Positions 19,456 through 29,756 of a stretch of DNA of 63,435 nt are shown in pieces. Each line of letters opens with the position of its first letter. Position 1 is the first letter of the stretch. The notes below the pieces were generated by a model. The model saw only the letters and a program-made list of their open reading frames with translations, ran no database searches and had not been told where the DNA came from. This DNA comes from an uncultured Alphaproteobacteria bacterium (lineage in GTDB: Bacteria; Pseudomonadota; Alphaproteobacteria; Caulobacterales; Aquidulcibacteraceae), in the NCBI GenBank assembly GCA_902826335.1, contig CADEEL010000004.1:1-63435 (forward strand), read 5' to 3'. The position numbers and the translations under genes are program-made.

Positions 19456-19502
19456 CGGCTCTGGCCGGGCGCGCCTTTGGGGGATTGAGCCGAACCGCCC
19501 CC
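19445..19502 (+). promoter_or_regulatory. Attenuator-like hairpins upstream of leuA
   Basis: GGCGCGC (19446-19452) pairs with GCGCGCC (19469-19475), followed by TTT. A competing pairing joins CGGCT (19456-19460) with AGCCG (19488-19492), and GGGGG (19479-19483) can pair with CCCCC (19498-19502). Mutually exclusive stems next to a leader peptide are what an attenuator needs, but the T-run is short, so termination here may be weak. Confidence 0.4.
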
Positions 19503-19521
19503 AACGCCGCAGGAGCCCGCC

Positions 19522-21069
19522 ATGACAGACCACGCGCACATTCGCATCTTTGACACCACCATGCGCGACGGGGAGCAAAGCCCCGGCGCCTCGATGACGC
19601 TTGCGGATAAGCTGGAGATCGCCGCCGCGCTCGATTCCATGGGCGTGGACGTGCTCGAGGCGGGCTTTCCGGCCGCGTCTAATGGCGATTTCGAGGCGGT
19701 GTGCGCGGTCGCCGGCGTGGTGAAATCGGCGGTCGTGTGCGGGCTCTCGCGCGCGGGCTTGAAGGATATCGAGCGCTGCGCCGAGGCGCTCAAAGGCGCC
19801 GCGCACGCACGCATCCATACGTTCATCTCCACCTCGCCCATTCACATGAAGCACAAGCTCAACATGGCGCCGGAGGATGTGCTCAATGCGATCGAGGCGA
19901 GTGTGCGGCGCGCGCGTGATTTCACGGACGATGTCGAATGGTCGGCCGAAGACGCCACCCGCACCGAGCGTGACTTCCTGAAGCGCGCCTGCGAAATCGC
20001 CATCCGCGCCGGCGCGACCACGATCAACATTCCCGATACGGTGGGCTATTCATTCCCGGAAGAATATGGGGCGCTGTTCAAGGATTTGATCGAGAGCGTG
20101 CCCGGCGCTGATGGCGTCATATTTTCAAGCCATTGCCACAACGATCTGGGCCTGGCGGTCGCCAATTCGATCGCCGCCGTGCAGAACGGCGCACGCCAGA
20201 TCGAATGCGCAATCAACGGCATGGGCGAGCGCGCCGGCAACGCCGCGCTCGAGGAAGTGGTCATGGCGCTCAAGGTGCGCGCGGACGCACTGGCGTATGA
20301 AACACGCATCGATGCGCGAAAATTGACGCGCGCCTCGCAGATGGTGAGCCGGATCACGGGCTTTCCCGTGCAATACAATAAGGCCATCGTCGGCAAGAAC
20401 GCGTTCAGCCACGAAAGCGGCATCCATCAAGATGGCATGCTCAAACATGCGCAGACCTATGAAATCATGCGGCCCGAGGATGTCGGCCAGGGCGCCACGC
20501 AATTGGTGATGGGCAAGCTCTCCGGCAAGCACGCCTTCAAGGCAAAGCTCGCCGAGCTGGGCTATGAACTCTCGGCCAATGAATTGGCCGACGCCTTCAC
20601 GCGCTTCAAGGACCTGGCGGATCGCAAGCGGCTTATCTTCGATGAAGATCTCGTCGCTCTGGTTGACGATGCGCTGGCGCATGGCGCCGATGCGATCAAG
20701 GTGAAGCGTCTGCGCGTCGTCGCCGGCACGGAAGGCCCGCAGACGGCGGAGATCGATCTCATCATTGATGGGCAAGAAGTGTGGCGCACCGCGCGCGGCA
20801 ACGGGCCGGTGGACGCCGTGTTCAACGCCATCAAGGCCGCGCTCCCGCACGAGGCGGCGCTTGAACTCTATCAGGTGCATGCGGTGACAGCCGGCACGGA
20901 TGCGCAGGCGGAAGTCAGCGTGCGTCTCTGTGAAAACGGGCGCAGCGCCGCGGCCCGCGCGGCCGACGCCGATACGCTTGTGGCGTCCGCGAAGGCCTAT
21001 GTCGCCGCACTCAATCGGTTGACCATGCTGCGCGCGCGCGGGCCGGACGCGCAGGAAAGCGCGGCCTGA
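19522..21069 (+). CDS. leuA: 2-isopropylmalate synthase
   Basis: A 515-residue enzyme that starts leucine synthesis from 2-oxoisovalerate and acetyl-CoA. The HMGL-like barrel begins with [17 protein letters not shown] and holds the metal-binding [15 protein letters not shown] and [18 protein letters not shown]. The C-terminal domain (from about 390) is the leucine feedback domain. GGAG precedes the ATG. It is convergent with the protease gene downstream, 2 bp between the stops. Confidence 0.96.
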   Translation: MTDHAHIRIFDTTMRDGEQSPGASMTLADKLEIAAALDSMGVDVLEAGFPAASNGDFEAVCAVAGVVKSAVVCGLSRAGLKDIERCAEALKGAAHARIHTFISTSPIHMKHKLNMAPEDVLNAIEASVRRARDFTDDVEWSAEDATRTERDFLKRACEIAIRAGATTINIPDTVGYSFPEEYGALFKDLIESVPGADGVIFSSHCHNDLGLAVANSIAAVQNGARQIECAINGMGERAGNAALEEVVMALKVRADALAYETRIDARKLTRASQMVSRITGFPVQYNKAIVGKNAFSHESGIHQDGMLKHAQTYEIMRPEDVGQGATQLVMGKLSGKHAFKAKLAELGYELSANELADAFTRFKDLADRKRLIFDEDLVALVDDALAHGADAIKVKRLRVVAGTEGPQTAEIDLIIDGQEVWRTARGNGPVDAVFNAIKAALPHEAALELYQVHAVTAGTDAQAEVSVRLCENGRSAAARAADADTLVASAKAYVAALNRLTMLRARGPDAQESAA

Positions 21070-21071
21070 TT

Positions 21072-22673
21072 TTATGGTCTTCGCCGGCAGCGCCACTCTG
21101 TGCGCTGGGCCGGTTCGCCGCGCGCGAAGCGCATCAGCGCTTCGTTGCGGCGCATCGCCTGGCCGCGCGCGGCTTCGCCGAATACGCAGCGATTCAGCGC
21201 CGGCGCCGCGCGTGAGGCTTCCGCAGCTTGCGCCAGCGCGTCGGCGTCAAGCGTGTAAAGATCGCGGCGCAGCGCGCCATTGCGCGGCGTCAGCGTCAGC
21301 ACCGACAGCGCGCCGGATTGTTCATTCAAGGAGACGAACCGGTAGGTTTGCCCATCGCCGTTCGGCGCATAGGGCGTGCGATTGTTGACGCAGGCGTTGG
21401 CGTCGATGGTGAAGCTCATATCCGGCGCTTCATCTGGCGCATCGGCGCGCGTGCAATCCTGCACGCCGGCGAATTGCGCGGCGGCGCCCGTATGATTGAG
21501 GCCGGGCCGCGTCGTCATAACTTGCAGCGCGAAGGGAATGACAAGCGCCGCGGCCAGCACGCCGGCGGCGATTGATAGGGTCAGCGGCCAGTTGCGCACC
21601 AGCGGCCGGCGCGGGCCCGCGCTAGAAAAGGGATCGACATAGGGCGCGCCGGAATTCGTCGGCGGTGATGGCGCCGTTGCGCGCGGCGCGGCGCCTGGCG
21701 CCTGGGCCGGCGCGGTCGCCGCCGGGGCGCGGCGCATGAAGAGCGCCAGCGCCAGAACGCCGAGCGCCAGCAGGAAGAGCACGCCCCCGCCGATCAGCAT
21801 CATCTGGGTGAGCTGGGCGAGTCGCTGCGCCTCGGCCAGTTTTTCGGCGATCTCGCGGTTTTGGCCCGCCAGATCGGTGACGGCGCTGTCGCGCTCGGCG
21901 GTCAACCGTTCGACGGCCGAGAGGCACCGCTCCGCCAGGACCTGCGGGCGCACCCCCGCGGCGCGCAGGAAGTCAAGCAATTGCTCGGTGCGGGTGGCCA
22001 CGCCCCGGCCCTGAAAGGTCTGGGCGCCGCGCGCGTGCCAGGTGTTGACGCCGACCACGCGGCCGCACTCGTCAAGCAGCGGCCCGCCGGAGGAGCCCGA
22101 ACTGATCGCCGCCTCGTGATTGATGGTGGGGATCGGCTCTCCAGTGGGCGCATTGTCCCGCAACGAGGCGATTTCGCCGCTGGACCGGCTGGGCGCGGTG
22201 GGGCGGACAAGTTCGATGGCGGGTCGCTGGAGATCGTCCACATCGGGATAGCCGAGCGCGACGATGGCGTCCCCGGGGCGGGGCTCGACGTTCGAGATGG
22301 CCAGCGCCTCGGGGCTGGCGCCGGTGAAGCGCAGCAAGGCGAGGTCTGTGTTGGCCGAATAGCGAATGATCTGCGCGACTTGCGGCCCCCGGCCGCCGGG
22401 CGCGATGATCGCCACGCTCATATTGTTGTAGTCGAGCGCAGGCGCCACGACATGGGCGTTGGTCGCCACGACATTGGGCGCGACCACGAACCCCGAGCCC
22501 GTCGAGTGCAGAAAGCGGCCCTGCCAGGTGTCGATGATGACGGCCACGCGCACAGCGCCCTGTTCGGCGCGGGTGAATGCTGGGTCGTCCTGGGCGGGCG
22601 CGGGCGGCGCCGTCGCCAGCGTCAGGACGAGGAACCCAAGACCGACCAGGAAAAATGGCGCGCGCGTAATCAT
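21072..22673 (-). CDS. Membrane-anchored trypsin-like protease with two transmembrane helices
   Basis: About 533 residues from ATG 22673 (MITRAPFFLVGLGFL, a signal or anchor helix). The trypsin-like domain has His74 (NAHVV), Asp110 (NTDLALL) and Ser195 (GSSGGPL). A coiled-coil stretch (LTAERDSAVTDLAGQNREIA) leads to a transmembrane helix, a Pro/Ala-rich linker, a second helix (LTLSIAAGVLAAALVIPFAL) and a C-terminal domain of about 130 residues with cysteines. No PDZ domain is present, so it is not an HtrA protein. I do not recognise the architecture. Confidence 0.82.
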   Translation of the reverse strand: MITRAPFFLVGLGFLVLTLATAPPAPAQDDPAFTRAEQGAVRVAVIIDTWQGRFLHSTGSGFVVAPNVVATNAHVVAPALDYNNMSVAIIAPGGRGPQVAQIIRYSANTDLALLRFTGASPEALAISNVEPRPGDAIVALGYPDVDDLQRPAIELVRPTAPSRSSGEIASLRDNAPTGEPIPTINHEAAISSGSSGGPLLDECGRVVGVNTWHARGAQTFQGRGVATRTEQLLDFLRAAGVRPQVLAERCLSAVERLTAERDSAVTDLAGQNREIAEKLAEAQRLAQLTQMMLIGGGVLFLLALGVLALALFMRRAPAATAPAQAPGAAPRATAPSPPTNSGAPYVDPFSSAGPRRPLVRNWPLTLSIAAGVLAAALVIPFALQVMTTRPGLNHTGAAAQFAGVQDCTRADAPDEAPDMSFTIDANACVNNRTPYAPNGDGQTYRFVSLNEQSGALSVLTLTPRNGALRRDLYTLDADALAQAAEASRAAPALNRCVFGEAARGQAMRRNEALMRFARGEPAQRTEWRCRRRP

Positions 22674-22891
22674 GAGCGGTGACAACCCCGTTCCAGTTTC
22701 GCGCGCCCGCCCCCTTGCGCGCAAGCGCCCTTGGCGCCGCCGCGCCGCGTGGGCGGTCCATAAACAATTAACAGGCGCCTGGGCTGCGGCCCGCCCCTTG
22801 CATCGGCGCGTGCGGCGCGGCAAAGCCTCGAATCCGGGGCCGTCCGCGTGCGTGAGGCGGCGCGGGTCCGCGCCGTTCCGCGCTGGAATGA

Positions 22892-24001
<1,110 letters not shown>

Positions 24002-24037
24002 CATCGGTGTATTTCCGCCGCGAATGAGGCGTGCAAC

Positions 24038-25102
24038 GTGGCGAAACAATCGAGACGAACGAGCAGACGGGGTTTGCGTCTCAGTGCGGCGACTGGCGCT
24101 GCGCTTGTGCTGTTGGCGCTGGCGGCCGTGCTTGTGGGCGTGCGCTTGAGTGGGCCGCTGTCGGAGGCGGGGGATGATGCGACGGCGGGCGGCGCGCTGG
24201 CCGCGTCCGGGCCCTATGCGTTCGTTGAAGGCGTAACGCGCCGCGCCACGCGGATGTGGGACGCGGCCGGGCGCGTCGCGGTCTTGGAGCGCGAAAACCG
24301 CGCCTTGCGCGAATGGCGCACGCTGGCCGAGCGTCTGGCTGAGCGCAATGCGCGCTACGAGGCGCTGCTGCGCATGACGCCGGATTCGTTCGGCCAGGGC
24401 GGCGATGGCGCGCGTGCGATCGGCGCTCAGCTCGTGCTCGATAGCGGCGGGCCGTTCACCCGCACGCTCGTGGCCAACGCCGGCGCCGAACATGGCGTGC
24501 GCATCGGCTACATCGCCGTCAATGAAAGCGGCCTCGTGGGGCGTGTCGTCAGCGTTGGGCGCCGCTCGGCGCGCATCCTGCTGCTCGACGATTACAATTC
24601 ACGCATTCCAGTCATGGGCGCGCATTCGCGCGTGCGCGCGATCATGGTCGGCCAGGCGGCCGAACCGCCGCAATTGCTGACGCGGCCATTTACGGTGGAG
24701 GCGCCGCGGCTCGATTTCGAAGGGCAGGGCCTGCGCGTTGGCGAGCCGATCATCACCTCGGGCGATGGTGGCCTGTTTCCGCGCGGCGTACGCGTCGGCG
24801 CCGCGCGCCTCGGCGCGGACGGACGCTGGCGCGTGGCGCTGCCCGCGGCGTCGGCCGGGCTGGATTTCGTGCGCATTGTTCCATTCGTTCGGCAAACGAC
24901 GCCTGAGCGCGAGGGCCTTGCGCCTGACGCGGGGCCGCCGTTCGAAGCGCCGAGCGGCGTCCTCCAAGGCGCGCCGCCGCCGCCCCAACGCCTGCGCCCG
25001 CGCGCGGCGCCAGGCGAAACGCCAGCGCCCACCGTAACCTTCACGCCGGCGCCCAGCGCGCCGACCCCGCCGGCGCCAGCGCCGAGCGCGCCCCCACAAT
25101 GA
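24038..25102 (+). CDS. mreC: Rod shape-determining protein MreC
   Basis: A 354-residue protein with GTG start, one N-terminal membrane helix (ATGAALVLLALAAVLVGV), a coiled coil (VAVLERENRALREW) and the MreC beta domain (GAQLVLDSGGPFTRTLVANAG, GLVGRVVSVGRRSARILLL, ITSGDGGLFPRGVRVG). The C-terminal 90 residues are an unusually long Pro/Ala tail. It is 36 bp after mreB and overlaps mreD by 4 bp. Confidence 0.94.
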   Translation: MAKQSRRTSRRGLRLSAATGAALVLLALAAVLVGVRLSGPLSEAGDDATAGGALAASGPYAFVEGVTRRATRMWDAAGRVAVLERENRALREWRTLAERLAERNARYEALLRMTPDSFGQGGDGARAIGAQLVLDSGGPFTRTLVANAGAEHGVRIGYIAVNESGLVGRVVSVGRRSARILLLDDYNSRIPVMGAHSRVRAIMVGQAAEPPQLLTRPFTVEAPRLDFEGQGLRVGEPIITSGDGGLFPRGVRVGAARLGADGRWRVALPAASAGLDFVRIVPFVRQTTPEREGLAPDAGPPFEAPSGVLQGAPPPPQRLRPRAAPGETPAPTVTFTPAPSAPTPPAPAPSAPPQ

Positions 25103-25629
25103 GCGGCGTGTTCGCACCCGGCGCGCGCCAAGGCGCGCTGCGCACACTGGGATTTATCCTCGCGGTGGCCAGCGTCATCGCGCCGGCCTTGCCGTTCGGC
25201 CCGTTCATTGCGCAGCCGCCTTTGCCGCTGGCGGTGCTGTGGGCTGCGTATGGGTGGGCCGAAGACGATGACGGCACATGGCGGCGCCCGGCGCTGCTGT
25301 TCGCGCTCGGCCTCGCGCACGATCAATTCGCCGGCGGCCCGTTCGGCTTGTTTCCGGCGCTCTATCTGCTGACCTTTCTGTTCGGCCGCGTGGCCAGCAA
25401 CGTTATGGGCTCGCCCAATCTCATCTCGCTGTGGGGCGGATTCACCGCCACGGCTGGCGCGGCTTCGGTGGCGGCTATGATCGTCGCGCCCTTGGCGCTG
25501 GGGCCTGGCGCCTCGGCCGTTCCGTTCGCGCAAGCCGCGGCGATCACGGCGCTGCTGTTCCCACTGGTGCGCCCGCTCTACATGACGGGCGGCGTGATGC
25601 GCGCGGCGCGCGGGGCGCGCAAGTCATGA
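25099..25629 (+). CDS. mreD: Rod shape-determining protein MreD
   Basis: A 176-residue protein with about five membrane helices, of the normal MreD size and in the normal position between mreC and mrdA. It overlaps both neighbours by 4 bp (ATGA), so translation of the operon is coupled. The sequence itself is weakly conserved; position carries much of the assignment. Confidence 0.88.
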   Translation: MSGVFAPGARQGALRTLGFILAVASVIAPALPFGPFIAQPPLPLAVLWAAYGWAEDDDGTWRRPALLFALGLAHDQFAGGPFGLFPALYLLTFLFGRVASNVMGSPNLISLWGGFTATAGAASVAAMIVAPLALGPGASAVPFAQAAAITALLFPLVRPLYMTGGVMRAARGARKS

Positions 25630-27608
25630 GCGGGCGGCGCGAACGCTCCGGCTTCATGAACCGCCGGGATATGCTCTCGGCCGGTGGGGGCGCGGCGCTG
25701 GGCGCCGTGGCGCTGCGCATCGCCTATCTGCAGACGCTAGATCCCACCAATTATCGCGAAGCTTCGGACGAGAACCGCTTTGATCTTCGTGTGCTCGCGC
25801 CGCCGCGTGGCACGATCTATGACCGCTTCGGCACGGTGCTGGCCAGCACGGCGCGCGAATATCGCGTGACGATCCGGCGCGGCGCCGTTGACGATCTCGA
25901 ACGCACCATCACGCGCATCGCCCAACTCCTTGAACTCGATGCGGCGTGGATTCGCCGCCGCTTGAACGAGGCGCGCGCCGAACGCCCGGATATTCCGTAC
26001 ACGCTTTTTCGCGGTCTGCACTGGCCGCAATTCGCCGCGCTCAATGTGCATCTGCCGGAATTGCGGGGCGTCGCCGCCGAGGCGGGCGAGCGGCGCAATT
26101 ATCCGCACGACACGGTGTTCGCGCACCCGATCGGTTATGTGCAGAAGCCAACCGTGCGCGATATCGCGCGCGTGCTCGATGAAGGCGGCGCGGAAGGCGA
26201 AAGCCGCGCCGTCTATCTGCGCAATCCCGATGTGCGCGTCGGCAAGGCCGGGATTGAGGCCGGCCTTGAGAGCGATCTTCACGGCCAGGCGGGGTGGCGT
26301 CAGGTTGAGGTGAACGCGGCCGGCCGCGTGATCAGCGAAGTCGGCCATGCTGAACGCGCGCCGGTGCAGGGCGCCGGCGTGGTGATGACGCTCGATGCGA
26401 ACCTGCAGCGCATCGCCATGCAGAAATTCGCGGAGCTCGATCTCAGCACCCAGGCTGAAAGGTCCGGCGCGGCGATTGTGATGGACACGGTCACGGGAGA
26501 ACTCCTGGTTCTCGCCTCGGCGCCGGGCTTTGATCCCAATCACTTCGTCAACGGCATCGGCCAGGAGGAGTTTCGCGGCCTCAACGAAAGCGAACGCAAG
26601 CCCCTCTACCACAAGGCGGTGACGGGGAATTATTCGCCGGGCTCGACGTTCAAGATGATGGTGGGCATCGCGGCCAAGCAGGCCGGTATGCCCGACGATT
26701 GGAGCGTATCGTGTCCCGGCTATTTTCCGTTCGGCGGGCGCAATTTCCATTGCTGGCGACGCGGCGGGCACGGCCATGTCGATATGCACGACGCGCTCAA
26801 GGGGTCGTGCGACGTGTTTTTCTATCGCGCCGCGCTCTATGCGGGGCCGGAGCGGATCGCCGCCGTTGCGCGCGCATTCGGGTTCGGCCAGACCTATGAT
26901 CTGAGTTTGCCCGGCGTACGCGCCGGCGTCGTGCCTGATCCGGACTGGTTCGCGCGCGCCGGCCGCGGCCAGTGGACGCCGGGCCTCACCGTGAATTTCG
27001 GCATTGGCCAGGGCGATCTGCAAGTCACGCCGCTGCAATTGGCGGTGATGGCCGCGCGCCTCGGCGCCAATGGGCGTGCTGTCATGCCGCGCCTGGTGCG
27101 CGAAGCGCCCGGCGTGCGCGCGCCGGCGCCGTTCCAGATGATCCCGGGCATCGATCCCGCGCACCTGGCGATCGTGCGCGCCGGCATGTTCGGCGTCTCC
27201 AATGAAGGCGGCGGCACGGCGATCAGCGCCAGCAATCTGGGCCTTGTGCGCCGGCCCGATAATGGCCGCATCGTTGAGCGCACGCCGGAAACCGCGCGCT
27301 TTCCGCCCGTTCAAATCGCCGGCAAAACCGGCACTGCGCAAGTGCGCGCGATCACTGACGCAACACGCGGCCGGCATTATTCCACGATCCCGTGGCGCTT
27401 TCGCGATCACGGGCTGTTTGTCTGTTTCGGCCCGTGGGACGATCCACGCTACGCCTGCGCGGTGGTTGTCGAACATGGCGGCGCGGGGTCCTCCGTTGCA
27501 GGCCCCATCGCGCGGGCGATCATGCGCGAAACGCTGCTCACCGATCCCGCGCGCCGAGCGCCAGCCCAGCTCGCGCGCCTGGAAGCCAATGTGAGGCGCC
27601 CGGCCTGA
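25626..27608 (+). CDS. mrdA: Penicillin-binding protein 2 (transpeptidase)
   Basis: A 660-residue class B PBP. An N-terminal membrane helix (residues 11-32) is followed by the pedestal domain (LAPPRGTIYDRFG) and the transpeptidase domain: Ser340-Thr-Phe-Lys343 nucleophile in YSPGSTFKM, Ser394-Cys-Asp396 and Lys567-Thr-Gly. It crosslinks peptidoglycan in the elongasome. The start at 25626 overlaps the mreD stop by 4 bp; longer in-frame versions run inside mreD. rodA follows with a 1-bp overlap. Confidence 0.95.
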   Translation: MSGRRERSGFMNRRDMLSAGGGAALGAVALRIAYLQTLDPTNYREASDENRFDLRVLAPPRGTIYDRFGTVLASTAREYRVTIRRGAVDDLERTITRIAQLLELDAAWIRRRLNEARAERPDIPYTLFRGLHWPQFAALNVHLPELRGVAAEAGERRNYPHDTVFAHPIGYVQKPTVRDIARVLDEGGAEGESRAVYLRNPDVRVGKAGIEAGLESDLHGQAGWRQVEVNAAGRVISEVGHAERAPVQGAGVVMTLDANLQRIAMQKFAELDLSTQAERSGAAIVMDTVTGELLVLASAPGFDPNHFVNGIGQEEFRGLNESERKPLYHKAVTGNYSPGSTFKMMVGIAAKQAGMPDDWSVSCPGYFPFGGRNFHCWRRGGHGHVDMHDALKGSCDVFFYRAALYAGPERIAAVARAFGFGQTYDLSLPGVRAGVVPDPDWFARAGRGQWTPGLTVNFGIGQGDLQVTPLQLAVMAARLGANGRAVMPRLVREAPGVRAPAPFQMIPGIDPAHLAIVRAGMFGVSNEGGGTAISASNLGLVRRPDNGRIVERTPETARFPPVQIAGKTGTAQVRAITDATRGRHYSTIPWRFRDHGLFVCFGPWDDPRYACAVVVEHGGAGSSVAGPIARAIMRETLLTDPARRAPAQLARLEANVRRPA

Positions 27609-28720
27609 TGAGCCCGCTTCTCGATGTTACGCGGCGTTTTTTTGAGCGCGCCTCCGCACTGAACTGGAGCATCATCACGATTCTGTGCGCCTTGGCGCTG
27701 ATCGGCGTGCTGATGCATTTTTCGGTCGCGGGCGGCGCGTGGAGCGGCATGCCGCTGGTGCACGGGCTGCGGTTCGCCGGGCTGCTTGCGCTCGCCGTCA
27801 TCGCGGCGGTTTACATTACGGCGCGTGCGTGGCGCGACTTCGCCTACTGGCTCTATGGCGGCGCGCTCGCGCTGCTGGTCGCGGTGGAGTTTATCGGCGA
27901 GACGCGCATGGGCGCGACGCGCTGGCTCTCGGTCGGCCCAGTGTCCGTGCAACCGTCCGAACTCATGAAGATCGCCATCGTGCTGGCGCTGGCGCGCTAT
28001 TATCATCACCTCGATCCGCGCCAGACCACGTCGATCTGGTTTGCGTTTCCCGCGCTGGCGCTGATCGCCGCGCCCGTCGCGCTCATCATGCACCAGCCAG
28101 ATCTCGGCACGGCGATGCTCATTGCATTGGCTGGCTTCGCCGTCATGTTCCTCGCCGGTCTGCGCTGGCGCTACATTGTTCCGGCGATGGCGCTGGCGGC
28201 GGTCGGCGCGGTTGGCGCCTATTACGGCGTGCTGCACGATTATCAGCGCGCGCGCATCAATGTGTTTCTTGGTCTTGAATCCGATCCGCTGGGCGAGGGC
28301 TACCACGTCCTGCAATCGAAGATCGCCATCGGCGCGGCGGGCCTCACCGGTCAGGGCTGGATGCGCGGCTCGCAGAGCCAGGGCGATTTCTTGCCGGAGA
28401 AGCACACGGATTTCATCTTCACGATGATCGTGGAGGAGTTCGGCTTTATCGGCGGCGTGATCGTGCTGGCGCTGTTCGGCGTGCTGATGTGGCGGACCAT
28501 GGAGGTGGCCGGCCGGCCGCGCTCGCAATTCGGGCAGCTCGCCGCCGCCGGCGTGGCCGCGACGCTCGCCTGCTATGTGCTGATCAACACCGGCATGGTG
28601 ATGGGGCTTGTGCCCGTCGTCGGCATACCCTTGCCGCTGATTTCCTATGGCGGCACCGCCATGGTGACGATGATGGCCGGCTTCGCCATCGTTCTGGCGA
28701 TCGACTATCATCCCGATTAG
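27608..28720 (+). CDS. rodA: Peptidoglycan polymerase RodA
   Basis: A 370-residue SEDS protein with about ten membrane helices. Conserved SEDS segments: VQPSELMKIAIVLALARYY, HQPDLGTAMLIALAGF, GLTGQGWMRGSQSQGDFLPE and the C-terminal GIPLPLISYGGTAMV. It polymerises glycan strands with PBP2. The start overlaps the mrdA stop (TGATG), ending the mre-mrd operon. Confidence 0.96.
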   Translation: MSPLLDVTRRFFERASALNWSIITILCALALIGVLMHFSVAGGAWSGMPLVHGLRFAGLLALAVIAAVYITARAWRDFAYWLYGGALALLVAVEFIGETRMGATRWLSVGPVSVQPSELMKIAIVLALARYYHHLDPRQTTSIWFAFPALALIAAPVALIMHQPDLGTAMLIALAGFAVMFLAGLRWRYIVPAMALAAVGAVGAYYGVLHDYQRARINVFLGLESDPLGEGYHVLQSKIAIGAAGLTGQGWMRGSQSQGDFLPEKHTDFIFTMIVEEFGFIGGVIVLALFGVLMWRTMEVAGRPRSQFGQLAAAGVAATLACYVLINTGMVMGLVPVVGIPLPLISYGGTAMVTMMAGFAIVLAIDYHPD

Positions 28721-28775
28721 CCGGTGGTGGCGAGGCCGCTTGCCCGGCGGGGCAGCGCGCTCTAACCCAGGGGCC

Positions 28776-29753
28776 ATGAACGCGCCCGCCCAACCCCGCC
28801 GCGATCTCTATCCCGCGCTCGAACCCTATGCGAGCGAGATGATCAAGGTTTCGCCGCGCCACACGATCTATGTTGAGCAGTGCGGCAATCCGCGCGGCCG
28901 GCCAGTGATCGCGCTGCATGGCGGGCCGGGCGGGGGATCGAGCCCGGAAATGCGGCGCTTCTTCGATCCGCGCCATTATCGCGTCGTCATCGTCGATCAG
29001 CGCGGCTGCGGCCGCTCGACGCCGCACGCGGATTTGGAGGAGAACACGACCTGGGATCTCGTCGCGGATATCGAGCGCGTGCGGGCTCATTTGGGTATCG
29101 GCAAATGGCTGGTGTTTGGCGGCTCCTGGGGCTCGACCCTGTCGCTCGCGTATGCGGCGAAGCATCCGGATGCGTGCGCGGCGCTTCTGCTGCGCGGCAT
29201 TTTTCTGCTCACCAAGCATGAGATCGACTGGTTTTATCAGAGCGGCGCCAGCAACGTGTTTCCAGACGCGTTTGAGCGCTATCTCGCGCCGATCCCGGTG
29301 AATGAACGCGGCGATCTGGTCGCCGCCTATCATCGGCGTTTGACATCTCAAGATCGCGACACGCGCCTTGAAGCGGCGCGCGCCTGGGCGCGCTGGGAAG
29401 GCGAGACGATCTCCATCGTCGGGCCGACAGGCCTGCCTGCGCGCTTCAATGACGATCGTTTCGTGGAAGCCTTCGCGCGCATCGAATGCCATTACTTCAC
29501 CCATCGCGGTTTCTTCGAAAGCGATGGCTGGCTGCTGGAGCAGGCTTCGCGCCTGGCGCACATTCCACTGCGCATCGTTCATGGCCGCTATGACATGTGC
29601 ACGCCGCTGTCCTCGGCCTGGGCGCTGAAGAAGGCCTGGCCGAACGCGCATTTCGAAATTATTCATGACGCCGGCCATTCGAGCCTGGAGCCAGGCATCG
29701 TCGATGCGCTCGTGCGCGGCGCGGACGCGCAGTATGAAGAGGCGGCGTGGTGA
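28776..29753 (+). CDS. pip: Proline iminopeptidase
   Basis: A 325-residue alpha/beta hydrolase of peptidase family S33 that removes N-terminal proline. Family marks: VIALHGGPGGG (oxyanion loop), VDQRGCGRS, nucleophile GGSWGSTLSLAYA, LLLRGIFL, HGRYDMCTP with the catalytic Asp, and DAGHSS with the His. Length and motifs are typical. It is convergent with the epoxide hydrolase-like gene (3 bp between stops). Confidence 0.93.
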   Translation: MNAPAQPRRDLYPALEPYASEMIKVSPRHTIYVEQCGNPRGRPVIALHGGPGGGSSPEMRRFFDPRHYRVVIVDQRGCGRSTPHADLEENTTWDLVADIERVRAHLGIGKWLVFGGSWGSTLSLAYAAKHPDACAALLLRGIFLLTKHEIDWFYQSGASNVFPDAFERYLAPIPVNERGDLVAAYHRRLTSQDRDTRLEAARAWARWEGETISIVGPTGLPARFNDDRFVEAFARIECHYFTHRGFFESDGWLLEQASRLAHIPLRIVHGRYDMCTPLSSAWALKKAWPNAHFEIIHDAGHSSLEPGIVDALVRGADAQYEEAAW

Positions 29754-29756
29754 GCC

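Noticed and set aside
25737..27476. 579-codon reverse-strand frame
   Set aside because: It is the antisense shadow of mrdA, without any recognisable motif or ribosome binding site.
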